Counted from the stretch's first letter, positions 40,701 through 54,829 are shown. The stretch is 64,000 bases of DNA from Datnioides undecimradiatus (GCA_008933995.1 WARS01000110.1:806001-870000), one strand, 5' to 3'. Program-made: numbers and translations. The notes: generated from the sequence alone by a model not told the origin.

Positions 40701-42079
40701 TACACTCCTTTTGTATAATATAGTCTATGTACATTGGCTTTGGGCACAAAATACATAATCAACACAACACACAGACTAACACACGCATATACACAGCTAC
40801 AGTTTTGATTTCAGACATCAGAGACTTCCTGATTTATTCATCTGTATGGGTGAACGTTGCAATAAAGTACTTTAATCCACTCAGCTGTGTGTCGGCTGAG
40901 TGCGGCAGCTTCATCTGTTGGCCATATTTGGTGAGTAAGCCTAATTACAACAACTAGAACACAGCATGCAGCTTTCATTGTCACCTCATGCAGTAGCTTT
41001 GCCTCACATCAAACCTGTGATTGAAATGACCCGTGACTTATGGCTTTTGGAGATTAAAAGTTGATTTATCTGCTACTCAGCAGCAAGAAAAATGGGTACG
41101 GTTAAAGATGAATTGAGGTGTCTCACAGCCTAAGGAAAGAAGCTGCTCCGTTGTCTGGTGGTAAAGCAGTGAATGCTTCTCTAACACTTGCCAGACAGCA
41201 GCAGGTGCAGGCTGTGGTTCACTCCACTCCAAAGCTTTTCAGGGGAAACTGGATTGTTACGATTCATTTTCTACTACTGCAAAGATTTAGACCTGTTTAG
41301 TCAGCATTTGGTCAATTTACCCGTAACTATTTGGTTCCTTGAGTGCACTGAGCTGCTAAAGAAACAAACTGATTCTGTAATCCTTTAAACCCCAGTCCTG
41401 TAGTGGGTTAGACTGACTCATGCACTCTTACAGCCCTTGCTATGTATAAATTTGAATGTCATTTACCGATGAAAGATGAATTTTGTCATCAGTCATTTAA
41501 TAAGAATCATACAGAAATACGGAGAATGTATTCATCCTTTTAGGAAGAGCTGAGCCTTATCTCCAATTCAGTTTTCTTATGACTGCTCAATTCATTTTTA
41601 ATATCATATTCAATATATTTTTGCAAGCCCATAAATATAGCGATAAAGACTCATTCTTTAAAACTCATCGCGCATACCACTAGCATGCTTAGGACAATTT
41701 TGAAATCACACTGGACAGCTGACAGAGTCTGAATTTCATACTGCGTGCAAAGAAAACTAATGCAAATGTCCTAAAAATGGTGAATGTTTCTGTGTTTAAC
41801 ATATCTAACATGAACTGTTGCACAAGGATTAGTCTTTGCAAATAAATGTTTTCGTGTTTCTGAAGAGTCCTGTACCAATAAACCAACCCGCTGGACCTGA
41901 ATGAAAGCTCTGAGATAACAAAACAGAAGATGGTTTCCCATTTACTATTTACATGTGTTCAGTTCTGTCTCCCTGTGTCTCCGTCTTCACACTTTCCCTC
42001 GGAGTTAATTGAGAATGACAGGAATCGGAAGTCATGAGAGACCGTAGTGAAGCGTCAGGTGTTCCACTGATTAGAACCG

Positions 42080-42093
42080 GTCTCCACGGCAAC
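42080..42093. promoter_or_regulatory. RFX X-box motif in sgsm2 intron 2
   Basis: GTCTCCACGGCAAC matches 13 of 14 positions of GTHNYYATRRNAAC. The surrounding 150 bases are richer in CpG than their flanks, which is compatible with an intronic enhancer, though function is inferred. Confidence 0.4.
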
Positions 42094-42473
42094 CCCGCCA
42101 CCCCCAGATAACTGTTTGTACCTTGTGACAGAAAATACAACTCACAGGAAAATGGGCAAATATAGACCCATGCACACACTCGTAGTCGCATCTATGAAGC
42201 TTGAGTCTCGCCTCTGCTTGTGGTCTTTGTGATGTTCATTTGAGGAGACGTTTCATCTCCTGTGGCACTGGCAAACGAGCGGATGGGGCTGTGATATAAC
42301 TCTGCACTGCAAAACATCTGCCGTTAACAGTGAGTTTTACAGCCTTGAGTGATAATAACACTGGAATACTTCTTTTCTTTTCACCGTTATGAAACCATCC
42401 AATGTTTTTGCTACATTCAGTCAAGATCTCCTTCCATATGGTCCACTGCAGGTTGAACTGACCTGCTGCCAGT

Positions 42474-42496
42474 CACACACACACACACACACACAC
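42474..42496. repeat. (CA)n microsatellite
   Basis: Twenty-three bases of perfect alternating CA. Confidence 0.9.
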
Positions 42497-43309
42497 TGCT
42501 GCTGTCAAAAACCCAGTGATGCGCTGATGCTTTCACACATCTGATACATCCTTTTGTTACTTTTTACATCTTCTTACTGAAACTAAACACTACAGGGCTT
42601 GTCAAACACACACATTATCAAGCAGAGGTCAACTGTAAAATGTATGGTCTTCAAGCGTTAGTGTAAATCAGAGGCCTTCCAGTCTGAAGGCCAATTTTCA
42701 TCTGCTTTTAAGATCAAGCTTGGTCTGTGTTATTGTCAGAAAACATAGCTTACAACTCAGCGGCCTCCCTTGTTTGCAGATAAAAGCAACGTGAATCACA
42801 ACATCATTTACTTGCAGCATTAACAACTTGACATTTAGAGCCATGAATAAGCAGAGCAAATACACAACGTTCCTGGTGTGTGAAAATGACAGATGCTTTC
42901 TTTCTGTTAGTGAGACACTGGTTTATGTAATTGGTCGCTGTCATTTTGAAGGAGGACCTGAATTATTGAAATTATACTTGCATGTTTTATGTTAAGAGAG
43001 AGTTCGGGAGGATAACAGGAATACTTGCTCTTGCTATGTGTTTGTCAGGTCCCTTTTTCTGCCAGCTGAGGGAAAATTGGCCAGTGATGAGTGTGGCACA
43101 TCATTTTCTGTGCATTACCTTTTACATGAGACTGCGTTAGTCATGTATGGATTGAGATTATGGTTGAAAGAATTTCTCCATTTCCAGTGCTATAACCTAA
43201 GTGAAGCAATATTTTTGTTTTTAGTTTTCTGGTTGTTGATACAGTCGTCCATTCTTTGTTAATAAAATGAATCATCAGCAACCCATAAGGTGACATATCA
43301 ACCATGGTT

Positions 43310-43930
43310 CCATCACCTACAATTCTATGATGTCATTTGGCAGACGCTTATTATCCATAGCGACGTACATATAGAATAGGCACAACACAAGCAAAGATCT
43401 AGTAGGAAAAGCAATGTGGACAAATGCTAAGAAATGTCCAGTAGGACCAAGGTGTCTGAGCACAGAGACCCGGAGGAGGGGGTTCAGGTAACCGGGACCA
43501 GTTTTGGTTATGGTTTTGTAAGCAAGTGTCAGTGATTTGAGTTTGAGCCGAGCAGTGACTGGGAGCCAGTGGAGGGACCTGAACAGAGGGGTGAAATGGA
43601 CTTTTTTGGGTTGGTTGAAGACCAGACTAGCTGCCGCATTCTGGATCATCTGCAGGGGTTTGAGTGTACATAAGGGGAGGCTGGCAAGTAGGGAGTTGCA
43701 GCAGTCAATGCTGGAGATAATAAGGACCTCCACCAGGAGTTGTGCTGTATGCTCAGACAGGTAGGGTCTGATCGTTCTGATGTTGTATAGAGAAAAAAAA
43801 CATGACCGAGCAACTGAAGCCACGTGAGCCTTGAAACTAGGGTCATCGTCGATCACGACGCCCAGGTTTGGGGCCGATTTTGTAGGCATTAGAGGAGTTG
43901 ATCCACGTTGGTTGTTGATCACCTATGCCT
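43310..43930 (-). mobile_element. 5'-truncated non-LTR retrotransposon (L2/CR1-like LINE)
   Basis: The minus strand keeps an open frame of 201 codons (43922-43317) matching the C-terminal end of a LINE reverse transcriptase. It has N-L-G-V-V-I-D-D-D near residues 19-27, I-R-P-Y-L-S at 51-56, the S-I-D-C-C-N-S-L-L block at 71-79 (usual spelling S-x-D-Y-C-N), Q-N-A-A at 94-97 and L-H-W-L-P-V at 117-122. After P-G-Y-L-N (143-147) the sequence jumps to a non-conserved tail that runs into a T-T-T-G-G-C-A-G-A-C-G-C-type 3' end (about 43325-43365 on the plus strand), common in fish L2-like elements, implying an internal deletion. The catalytic reverse transcriptase core and the endonuclease are absent, so it is dead. 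It lies antisense in sgsm2 intron 2. Confidence 0.85.
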
Positions 43931-44769
43931 TCTGTATGCTTTTAAGATATTCCTTGAAGCTAACTTTGCCTTGTCTTGTTGGTCCATTCATAAGAATTAA
44001 TATTATGGTAATCATGTTGGCATATTATATTATTACAAATAAAACACATCTTAGTGTTATTAGCCTTTATAAGCAGAGGTTGCTGATAGAGGCTGCTTTT
44101 TAATTGGCTTGAACATGTCATAACGACAGATGCTAGTTAATGCTGGTCAAAGCTGCTTAGGCTTGTACATAGGACTAAATTAGCAAACACAGAAAGCTAC
44201 AAGCTGGTTTTCCCTGTAACTGATAAACATTCACATAAAATTCGACATTGATAAAAACATTGATCTTTTGATTTTTTTTTTAACAAAGGCTCTGGGGTTG
44301 TGTAGTTTCCTCTGTCTGACACAAAAACATGTCCGCTTTATATTTGAACAAATCAGAGAGCTGTTCTTGTAATGGATTTATTCCATATTGTGACCGACAG
44401 TCATTTGGTGTACCTGTTCTGTTTCATGACATTATATTTCTGCAGCAACAAACTCATATTGACTCTGAAGCTTTTCAATTAGGTTTGAGTGGGTGTATGG
44501 GTGAGTTCCAACCTTGAATGTGTTATGAGAAATGGATACCATGTACCAAGATGGCGGCCAGTCATTTAAGTGAAAGTTACTCATCCAGCGAAAGCGCCAG
44601 AAAAAGTTCCCTTGCTTGGTTTGCTTTCTTTTCTTATTGGTTGTCTGGCTGCCGCAACTCCTGTTGACAGTCTGAGATAACATGTCATGGTGGCTTCTCT
44701 AAGAATTAAAGAAGTTAAATTAACGAAAATTAAGTTTTAAGTTTGGTTCTAAATGTTCTAAATTTAAAA

Positions 44770-45032
44770 ATTAATAACCTACATTGTCTGCAACTTTACA
44801 GCATAGCAATAAAGTTGTTCTTGGTTTATGATAACTATGGGCACAATTAGCAATGTTTGATGGTGATGAGCCAGAGAGGGATGTTGTTCGAGCAACTCCT
44901 TGTGGATGATGGGTACCTGTAAAGTGGGAGCACCATTTAGCATCCTGGAGGAACGTTGTCTCATTGCACTATGTACCGCAAGTACTTGTTGTAATGACAA
45001 TAAAGCTCCTTGACGTTGACCTTGAAACAACA
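44770..45032 (+). mobile_element. Possible 3' tail of a second non-LTR element
   Basis: The segment CATTTAGCATCCTGGAGGAA, then a block resembling CATTGCACTATGTACC and AATGACAATAAAGCTCCTTG (44935-45015), resembles the 3' UTR of fish LINEs that end in a TGACAATAAAG signal. No coding remnant was seen upstream. Confidence 0.4.
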
Positions 45033-48000
45033 GTGTGGATTCTCATGACTCAGAGACTTGAATTTAGGCTTGAAGTGACAAAATCACAAAAGACTTGCAG
45101 GATGATTTGGACAGTAAGGCTCAGGACTTAACTGATGAATCGGTTTCTGGCAGTGGATATAACAAGTCAACCCCGGCAGCAGCTAATCACTGCAGAAACA
45201 CCAGCTCACGTTTCCATTTAAGAATTAAGTCAATGACTCATTTAATGTTCTTCACTTGTAAATCATTAAGTCACTGAGATATTTAATCTTAAATACCTTC
45301 TACTTCATATCAATCAATGTTGATGTATTGTATTATAAATCAGGTTCTGTTGAACTTAAGTCATCTCTTAAGCATAAAATTCCCAGCCAGGGTACAAAAA
45401 AATGAAGATCATAATCCTTAGTAGTAGATCTGAAACATGAGGTATCAGGTAAATCCTAGAAGAATACATTAAAATCTTGAAGAAAAAGGTTTGCATGCTA
45501 GAACATTATGCTTGGGCCAATTACTGTCCTTTCATCAGCTTGAATCTCTCATTTCCAACCATTGGCAGCATTATGGTTTGTTGCTGCGTTGTTTGTCTAA
45601 GAGCCAGACTGCCTGTTCCAGGAGATGGGTTTTTAATTGCCGATGTTTGAGAAGTGGTTGCACTCTGTGTGCTTGCACATGGCGATATGATAAATTGAGT
45701 TAGTAGTATTTGCCGTCTTTGTTGGCTGTCTCATTCTTTTATCCTTTTTTCCTAATTAGTGGAACGCGACACAAAAAGGTGACAAATTGACAGACTTAGG
45801 TCTAACAAAGTAAACAGACCATAACACAAAACAATAAGACAAAAAGTGGACGTTATTAATTGAATTTAGTACAGATTTTAGCTGTGTTTGTTAGTGGAGG
45901 AACTATGTATTGCACAAACATTTGAGTTGGAATTAAATCATTTTTATGGCAAAACCACTTTGGCTGTTAATAAAGGCTAATTTACCGGGGTGCAGTAACA
46001 GTAAGTGATTCGTAGAGTGTATGAAGACAAAACAGTTTACAGTCAACAAGTAGCAGTATATGATTCTGTGTGTTGCAAAGCAGTACTGAGTTTATTAAGA
46101 GTGCACATCGAGTTTTTATTTTTTTTCAAAATTCTGCCTAATGTTTTAACCAATGCCTCGTACGCAGATTAGAATCTACAGTTGTTCCACCATCACTTCA
46201 TATGCAGGCTTTTGCTGTTTCTGCTAGCGTTGTTGTTGCCTACAATCCAGTTGATTTTACGATATTCTTCATTACAAAGGTTCATTTCCTACTGCATATT
46301 TAAACATAGATCTGTCTGTCTGCACTCTGTCCTTTTTTCTTCTTTTTTCACCTCTTGCCTTCTTTTCGTGACTTTCTCTGCACTCCCACAGTTGATTTAC
46401 ACGCCTTTCAGACTTTTTATTCTCTTAGCTAAGCCTGTAAGCAATACTTAGGCTTAGCAGTTAACGACGGCCGAGTTACACAGGAATTGCGTAGCATTTA
46501 TCTCTAAATTTCTTCAAAGGGCACGACGGGCACTTCAAAACAGGGCCTGGCACACTGGCAGCTGGGTAGTCAGTTTAACTCAGGACATTACACCCACACC
46601 CCGGGCATCCATGGGCCTGGCTGCTGACCGTGATACTCTAGGAAAAAAGCTTTTGACGTTTCTGTTGGTTAGTTGTAGAGTCCAATGGTCCAAGAATTGA
46701 ATAAAATAAGAAATTGAATACAAATACAAATATATTTTTCCTATTGTTGGATAATTTGCCATCTTTTAAAATCTGCCTCTGCTTGCTATAGAATAAAGTA
46801 TTGTGCATAACATCGGCTGCATTGCTAGTGTCTGCAGAGATGCCACATTTATCTCGCAAACAGCCTTAAGATGTGTAAAGATACTCGATTTAACAAAAGG
46901 TACTTTAGCATCCATGCCTTTAGATTTTAACTAGTTGGTTATTAGCTTTGTGCCATGGGTAACTGTAAGGCTCATATTTATTACAGTCTTAATGAAGAAC
47001 ACTCACAATATCAGCGCTCCCCGGCATTTTATTGATTTGCAGGCTTGAAAAGCAGATTTAATCAGGTTTATGTGTTATAGTGTAATAATGGTTTAAGGGA
47101 TTTGTTCCAGCACCAAAAACAATCAACTGAGAGATTTTCCTTGATTTCACTCTTGAAAAGATTGCAGAAGGCATGCAGAGCCAAGAGGATTATTATTTTT
47201 GTGTCTCAGAAGTTGAAAACCACTAACTAAAACAGATAAATTCAGGAACAGGGTTGGAAGATATCATCATAATGTCTCAGAACAACAGTGCTACTAACTC
47301 ACCCTCCCCCCTTATGGTCCTGTCCTCCAATGTCCACTTTCACTGGTCTGAGGTCAGCACCGCACACAGTGTGATTAAATATTGATTCAGTCGGTCCACC
47401 CATCACCTCCTCAACTGCTCATCAAATATATAAGAGGAGGAGTGCTAAAGTAAAAAAACAATGCTGAGGTTTATTTCCTGTCGCTGATGGCACTTCAGGG
47501 GCTGAAACAACTACCCAACCTTCGCCCTCTGCCAAAGGAAATCAATGGCTGAGCACCGTGGATCATGTATTGGAGAACTTTATCTCGCTGTCACAGTGTC
47601 AGCCATAAACGGACACACACATACACAAACACACTAATGCCCACTGTGACACAAAATGTCAGTTTGTGCACCACACCATATGAGGAGATAGACTAGCTCT
47701 GGGGCAACAAGCAGTTAAAGGACAATACCCAGAGTTTAGCATGTTTTAGCCAATTAACTAGAAATGCAGTGTGCTTAACCGCACTGCCTAAAGCACGCTG
47801 AAAGTCTTAACATTGATTTCCTATCCACGGACAGCAAATGCTTTCCCCTCTTTCCACTACAGTATGACAGTCAATCTCTGTGGAAAACATTCTTCCCAGC
47901 TGTGATGTCACCCTTTCTACAAGCATGGACATTATCATGCATTTTGTACTTTCACTCTCAGATCAACTGAAACAACCTGTTAATTACATACTGGTGACCT

Positions 48001-51000
48001 GTTAGCTAGATAGCTAGTGGCATATAGCAGTTCTAACAAGTAATATAACCTACTTGCAAATACTATTAATTTTAATGTTTTCTTTAATACCACATTCATC
48101 ATTAGGCTTGACAAGAGCCAAGTAGATACATTTAAAATACAAATGCACGAAATCAGTCAGTTATCCTTTGTTAATAAGACCCGTCTTAACTGCAATTTGA
48201 ACATCGTAGTATACTGAATTGAAACAAAACCCGTAGCTGCTCGCAGAAAGAAATCAAAAGCTAACAGCATGCAATGGGAAGTGGGTAGTAGTAACTCAAA
48301 CTATCCTTCATTTTGGTTTTTGTGACTCTGTAACTGGTAAAAAGTCATGGATGAATGCAGTTGAACAAAAGGCTCTCACAAGCGTAGTAACACTGACGTG
48401 CCTATCTGTGTATTCATACATGTGACAATGTATGACAATGACAAAGATCAGACATTTAAATGGAGTGTCGAGGTGTTCAGTTCAGTGTCCTCTGTACTGT
48501 CAAGAAAATAGTCTGTTCCACTCGGTCTCCCCTCTCATCTCGTCAGTGTTCAGTCACGCTCTCTGCCCAGCAAAGCACCAATTGAGCACAGACAGCATTT
48601 CCCGGAACAGAGCACAGATGACATACTCTAGGCAGAACACCTCATTCAGCGGGTGAACAGCGATTTCTTTCATGTGTGACTATTATTCCTTTCCAAAAAT
48701 AAAAAATAAAAAAAATAAAATGTTAACTTATATGATAATGCCCCAATTCATATTATAATTCATGCGTTTTCTTTGGCTGCACTGCGGCAAAGGGAAGTGA
48801 AGGAGACGTTAAACCATTGGTCAGTCGAGTGGTGGAGTATCCCCATTGGCTGTTGCTCTTTTAAAATGAATATGAATAAACATTACTTATGTACCGTAGA
48901 ACCCAAATATATTATGGTAGGTGCAGCCTTAACAGTAGCAGCATATGAAGTGAAACACCACTCACTAGAAATGCTGCTGTGTAACTATGACAGTATATAT
49001 CAGCCAAAAAACTTCATGGGCAAATTGCTTTTTACAATCACGTTGATGTCATTAATCACACAGTATCTCTGCTTGCACAAACAATATTGTGGTAAAAACC
49101 ATGTTTTAAGTGTGTGCAGAATCCAAATCCGTAACTGTTACGCCCGAGAGTACAACTCCTATCATTGCCTTTCCTGGTCTGTTTTCAATGGACTTTGTAA
49201 TTAATAGGGATGGCAGAGCTGAAGTGCCAGGACGAAGCATGGCTCGCCACAAGGAGGTATAATATTCATTGCATAGTTGGTGTAACATAGCATATACATA
49301 GCAAATATACATAGCAATAACATTGCAAAAGTGCCTTACAATCCATTGGTGCAGACAGGTGGCAATGAAACACTGCAGCACCTGTTATTCAAGAACAAAT
49401 GGCACTGGAGAAAAGACAGTATAGTAATAAGCATGTTACTAGAATAGATGCATCTCTAAACACTTTAATATCCAGAAATTCCCAATATAGACACTTCCAC
49501 TAACTGTCAGTGCAACAATTTAGCCGCAGGGTTGAGCCATGTACTAGGTTTCAATGTAGTTACTCCTGGATCCTTGTTCTTCTTGTGCATCCAGCCTTCC
49601 AGCTAAGACTTAGGTTTTATTGAGAGCCATGGTGCTAGGCAGACTGATACCACGAGTCCTGACCGCCTGGTGAGATGCAGCAGGCATTGGGGAGGGGGCC
49701 TGAAGGCCCAGAGAGAGGGAGGGGTTGTGAGAACCGATACCTGCTCTCACCTCTCCCTCGCTGGTTTTAATCCATCCATCCCCCTCTCCTCTTTTCTTCC
49801 TCGCTGCTGGCAGGCGGTTGCAACCTCTCTCACTCCCACGCAAACAACACGGACTTTCGACTTTCTACAGTGGGTGGAAGCACTAAAGGAAACACCACAT
49901 GAGAAAGGATAAGACGTTGAAGTAGCTAAAAAAAAAATAATTAGATATATTTCTGAGAATTTGAAGGAGGTCTAGCAGCCACCGAGCGTATAGATATCAC
50001 TGGAGTCTGGGTGGTTGAGTCACAGTTTCAGAAATGCTGCTAGCATATGTCAAACGGAGACAGACAGCATGGGCAAAGAGCAGTGATGGGCACAGATTGA
50101 CAGATGCTCAACAAACTAGACCCCATCACCTTTACAAAGCTGGTATTTATGACAGGGAGGACACTCATAAACCACTTGCATAAACCTGTCAGAGGCAATG
50201 CGCACAGTGGCATAACCTGCTGTCAGGAGCTCATATTCCAAAGGTGATACGTTTTTGGTGGCTTGCAGTGGCAACAGTGGCGTACTACAAACATTCTCCA
50301 CGCCCACTAAAACGGCGTCTCAGTCATCATTTAGCTGTTTTCACGTAGCCTCACTGCAGTCGTGCAGTACTGTTTATGATCAGTGACACAGTGATAAACA
50401 ATAGTGATATCCGCAAAATTAGATAGAGGGTGGTTGGAGAGATTAAATTCAGTGTAATTAAGGACATTTTACCCATTTATGGTGGAGAAAAGAAAGGCAG
50501 CTGAGTTCAGAGATAAAACGGCTTCCATTCAGAGGCAACTGTTTAATATCTGCATGGAAATTTTGATATCTGTCATTTTTCAATTCATTTAACACCCTCT
50601 TTTAGCCTGAGCACACACCTTTCCCATAATAAAGGCTGCATTGTCACCCAGAGCGTTGCACCACTGCACCAACGGTTAACCCACTGATATATCTAGTGCC
50701 TCTCACAGCTCTGTCAGATCATTACCCCAGCGTCCCTCTTTCCCCCTGTCCACACCTTGCGTTTCAGGGGCATTTTCTTTTTTCTTTCAACATTTGTGCC
50801 GGTAGTTGATGGATGACACTGTAGATAGTATAAAACGTGGTGAGAAAGCAAAGGGGAGGTTGACATTTAACTAAGGCCCCAACCAGTGATTGCACAGGGT
50901 TATGTGTTATGCATCAGCTGGGCTGTGGGGATGCCCTGCCATATCAGTGGCAATCATAGACCATATTAAAAAAATAAAAATAAAAATGGATGGCTCCACC

Positions 51001-51439
51001 GTGACATCACCCTTTGGTTTCTGAAGACAAATTGTGAATCTCGGTGCGTAACGTATCCAAACGCCACCATCTTGGCAGCAGGTGGCACTGAGGCGGAACC
51101 GAATGATGCATGGTTACTGAAACACGCCAGACAGATTTGAAATCCAGATTCTGAGTTCTACTTACAAAGCTTAGATTGGTTTGTTGTTTCTGTACAAAAC
51201 ACCAGACATATTTGAATCACTGGAGAAAAGAAGTATGTGTTTTCTTCCAGGCTGTAGACTGGAACTATGATAAATTAATAGTATTTTTGTAAATTTTTTA
51301 TAAAATATGTAAATGGATGGCATGGAACGGATGAAATATAATACATAATACATAAAGTGAGGTCCAGCTTTGCTGTCCTATAGCAGTTGTTGAAGGCCGA
51401 CACTGGCAAGTTAGTAAAGTTTTGTTGTTTTCTGCAAGA

Positions 51440-51680
51440 ACTGGTGTGAAAATGATTGTACTGCGACAACCTGAGCGCAGCTGCTTCCGTGAGCAGCAGC
51501 GTGACGTCAAACAGTCCCCACCATCAGATCTCCAACATCACAAACACTCCATTCAGGAGGCGGCGTGGCAGCAGCTCCGGCTGAATATCAAATGTCGTCA
51601 GAAGAAACTTGATATTCAAGTATTGTCGGGTGTTTTTGTTGCACCGCGCTCCCCGGTGTGAAGACACACGCAAACAGACC
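51440..51680. promoter_or_regulatory. CpG-dense patch in sgsm2 intron 2
   Basis: About 14 CpG dinucleotides in 240 bases, against very few in the flanks, and a perfect TGACGTCA at 51502-51509. It could be an enhancer or an alternative promoter. No splice-linked coding exon was identified in it. Confidence 0.35.
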
Positions 51681-54600
51681 CAGCAGCCACCCTCCAGCTC
51701 CAGTGTAAAATCAGCCCCTACTCTTCCTGACAATCACCATGATTAGTGCTCCTCTCCACTTATAATGAGCACATCTGTCTTCTGACAGGGAAAGCATTGA
51801 TTCTCTGTAATGTGACATGATGCCAGTTAAGTGAAGGACTGCTCTGAAAAATGCCAGCCCGCTGCTGCTGTGGCACCACTGGAAGCTATTCATGGTGGAT
51901 ATGAAGTGGAGAATCATCCGACAGCTGATAGATTAGAGTACCGTCGGTGCGTCTATTAATATTTACTCTCAGCCAGGCTTAATAAAGTGAATTCAGACAT
52001 CACAGTTAAACTTTGTTATGTACATGATGGTCTGTCCCTACATAAATGATAGGACGCTACATTTTAAACATAAACTTTTCCTAATAAGATCCTAAATAAA
52101 GAGTTTGTATATTTGAAAAATCTTTCTTACCAGTCTGAGGATGACAAGTTAGAAAATGAAAAAGATCTGGCGGTGAGTTTGAAGGAAGTGGGCACACCAG
52201 ACCTCTGTGGCTCACACATCCCTGCTCGAGGCGAGCGAATCAATTTCCTGAAGAGCAAACAACAAAAGTTTGTTACTCAGTTTTGATATTAAACACTATT
52301 AAATGCTAAGGTTTTGTCAACATAATCCATCAGGTCTTTGAATCTACACTGTGCCCTAAAGAGCAACCATAGTTAAAAAGAAAAGGGGGTATTTCACATT
52401 ATATCACATTCATATTAACTGATTGAGAAAACTATTATCAAATGATTAGTCATGATGTATAATCCGTTTATTAAAGGAGCCTTTTTGGAAAATTGCATCA
52501 GCCCTTGCCAAGTGCAGCATTAAAGCCTGCTGTAGGGTTTCTTTATCTTTCATCCAAAACCACTTATAGAACATAAGCAGCACTCGCACTGTTCATCACT
52601 TCACAGCCTGGACTTTGACTGTGTTTCCCTAACAAACAGTAATAATTGAAACGCACTGTGTGAAAACAAGAAAAGAGAAAGCGCGGACAGGGAGAGGAGG
52701 TGTTGGAAGTCACAAGGTGAACAGAGGAAGCGTGAGAGAGTGGAGGAAGAGGTGTAAAGATAAGGTGTGAATCACGAGGCGATAATGTGGAAACACACAC
52801 ACACATACTGGAGTGCGTCTGTGTATGTGTGTATGTGAGAGATTACAGGCCTGAAGATGAGATGACTGGGGATCTCTCCTGTGGAAACAGAGCATATCCA
52901 TTAAAAACGGCTGTGTGTGTGTATGCGTGTGTGTGAAAGATGAAAGGAAAAATGAAACGGTGAAAGAGTGAATGGGCAAATCTGTAAGAGATATAAGTGA
53001 AGTTTATCAGTCAGTGTATCTGACTTGACCGCTCTAAATGAGTTATTGAGCCCAGCGAATACACCGTCCCTGAACTTTGTAAATCCTGCTTTCATCCTGG
53101 GCATCAGCGCAGGTATCGCTGCACGCCCACTCTCTGCAAACATCTCCTTTCCTTTTCCTCCATTTTACATCCTGCTTGACTTATTTTCACTGTGACTCAC
53201 CTCAGTTATAATTACATTTTACTAAGCCTTGCCCTGAACCTACCAATCCCTCTTATATCCGCTGCATCATGCAACAAGGACTCGAGGACTGCAGTCTTAG
53301 TCATAGCAGACGCTGCATCTCTCGCTCTGAAAAGCTTCTACCACAGGTCCTACTCAAGCAGCCAAGGTTGCAACTCCGCAAGGTGCAGGAAGGCCATGCT
53401 AAATTGGGCCTGCTACGGCACACAGGCACTGCCACAACTGTTCATTTCCAATGGCAACCAAAAGCAGATGCAGATTGGTCGTCATGCCAACCCGCCTGAC
53501 CCTTTGACCATCTCTGTTCCCTCCCTCCCACCTTTTTCTTTCCAACATCCTCCCATCCCACGCAAAGGGAACAGAAAAGGCGTGAGAGGCAGAAACCACG
53601 AGAGACCGAGTCAATTTACACTAAATCTACCCGAGCCGACTCAGAAGACCCTGATCCCTCTCGCAGGTTTGCCAGCACACACACTCCATCCAGTCCTGCC
53701 TGAAGTGGATACTGGGGAGTGCTGCCACCGTCTGCCACTGTCAACATTCCCGTTGATTCCTTTGTCTTTCTGGGACAATCTGATCTTAACAAAGCAAATA
53801 GCGGCTTTAAACATATCTTAACATCATTCCACCCGTGCTGTCTTGGCTTGGTGTGCATTTCTTTGTGCTTGATGTGGGAGAAAGAAATACCACACCAGCT
53901 TCCCACAAGAAGGATTTTCAGCTATCATCCTTGATGATGAATAGATACCTCTGGCTACAGGATGCTGTCCTCCTTTACGGCTGTCACTAATGTGAAACAC
54001 TGATGCATGTTAATGACTCAGGTAAGACTGGTAATTAAAGCTGCACTGATAATTTACGAAAGAAATCGCAAAGAGGGAGCTGCAGAAATAAAGAGCGACC
54101 CAGCCCTCCATAATTCAAATGCCTCAATTTTGCCTGTTTGTCTAAACAGATTTCACGTGTCAGGTGTGATCACTGATGGGAAATCTGCACCCAGAGGAAG
54201 AAATGTAATAAGATACCGGCACTGAGCACAGGCTCTATTGAGCAAGTTAAATCCTTTGCATGTATTGCATCACAAATATGAGTCTGCTCTCCTTGGCTGA
54301 TTGATTTCACCTCACAGGATTTCAGGGTATGAAATTCACAGCTCCCTATTTTCCTCCCACTTGAAGAGTTGCCTGGAGAAGCTTTAGTTTTAGCCCCGTC
54401 ATCTCGTGCTATAATACCACGCAGGCAGGATTCATGATTCCATTCGTCTCTTATATACAGGATTGAAAAGATTCTGCATTTTTTTAACAGAACACAGTCA
54501 TGAATAATCAGAAATAGGGAAATGGTATTAAATTGAACATCAATTCAGAAAGCGTTAAACTGGCAGTCAGCTCCTAACTCTCTAGAAGGAGAGTTTAGTT

Positions 54601-54785
54601 GGTTTGTTTGATTTGATAAGATATATTTTATTTACTTGATGCCAAAAAATCAAATGTTTCAAGTTAAGCTGTCATTAACTTGTTGACAGTAATCATGTAT
54701 TAATGAATCTGAAATTCACTGATTACCTTAATGGCTTTTTCGACCGCTCACAGTTCAGAAGGCTGCTTTCTTCAACTAATGACTT

Positions 54786-54797
54786 TATCTATCTATC

Positions 54798-54829
<32 letters not shown>

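Noticed and set aside
48773-49204. 143-codon open frame in sgsm2 intron 2
   Set aside because: It starts at TTG, has no family signature, and has no splice or promoter context.
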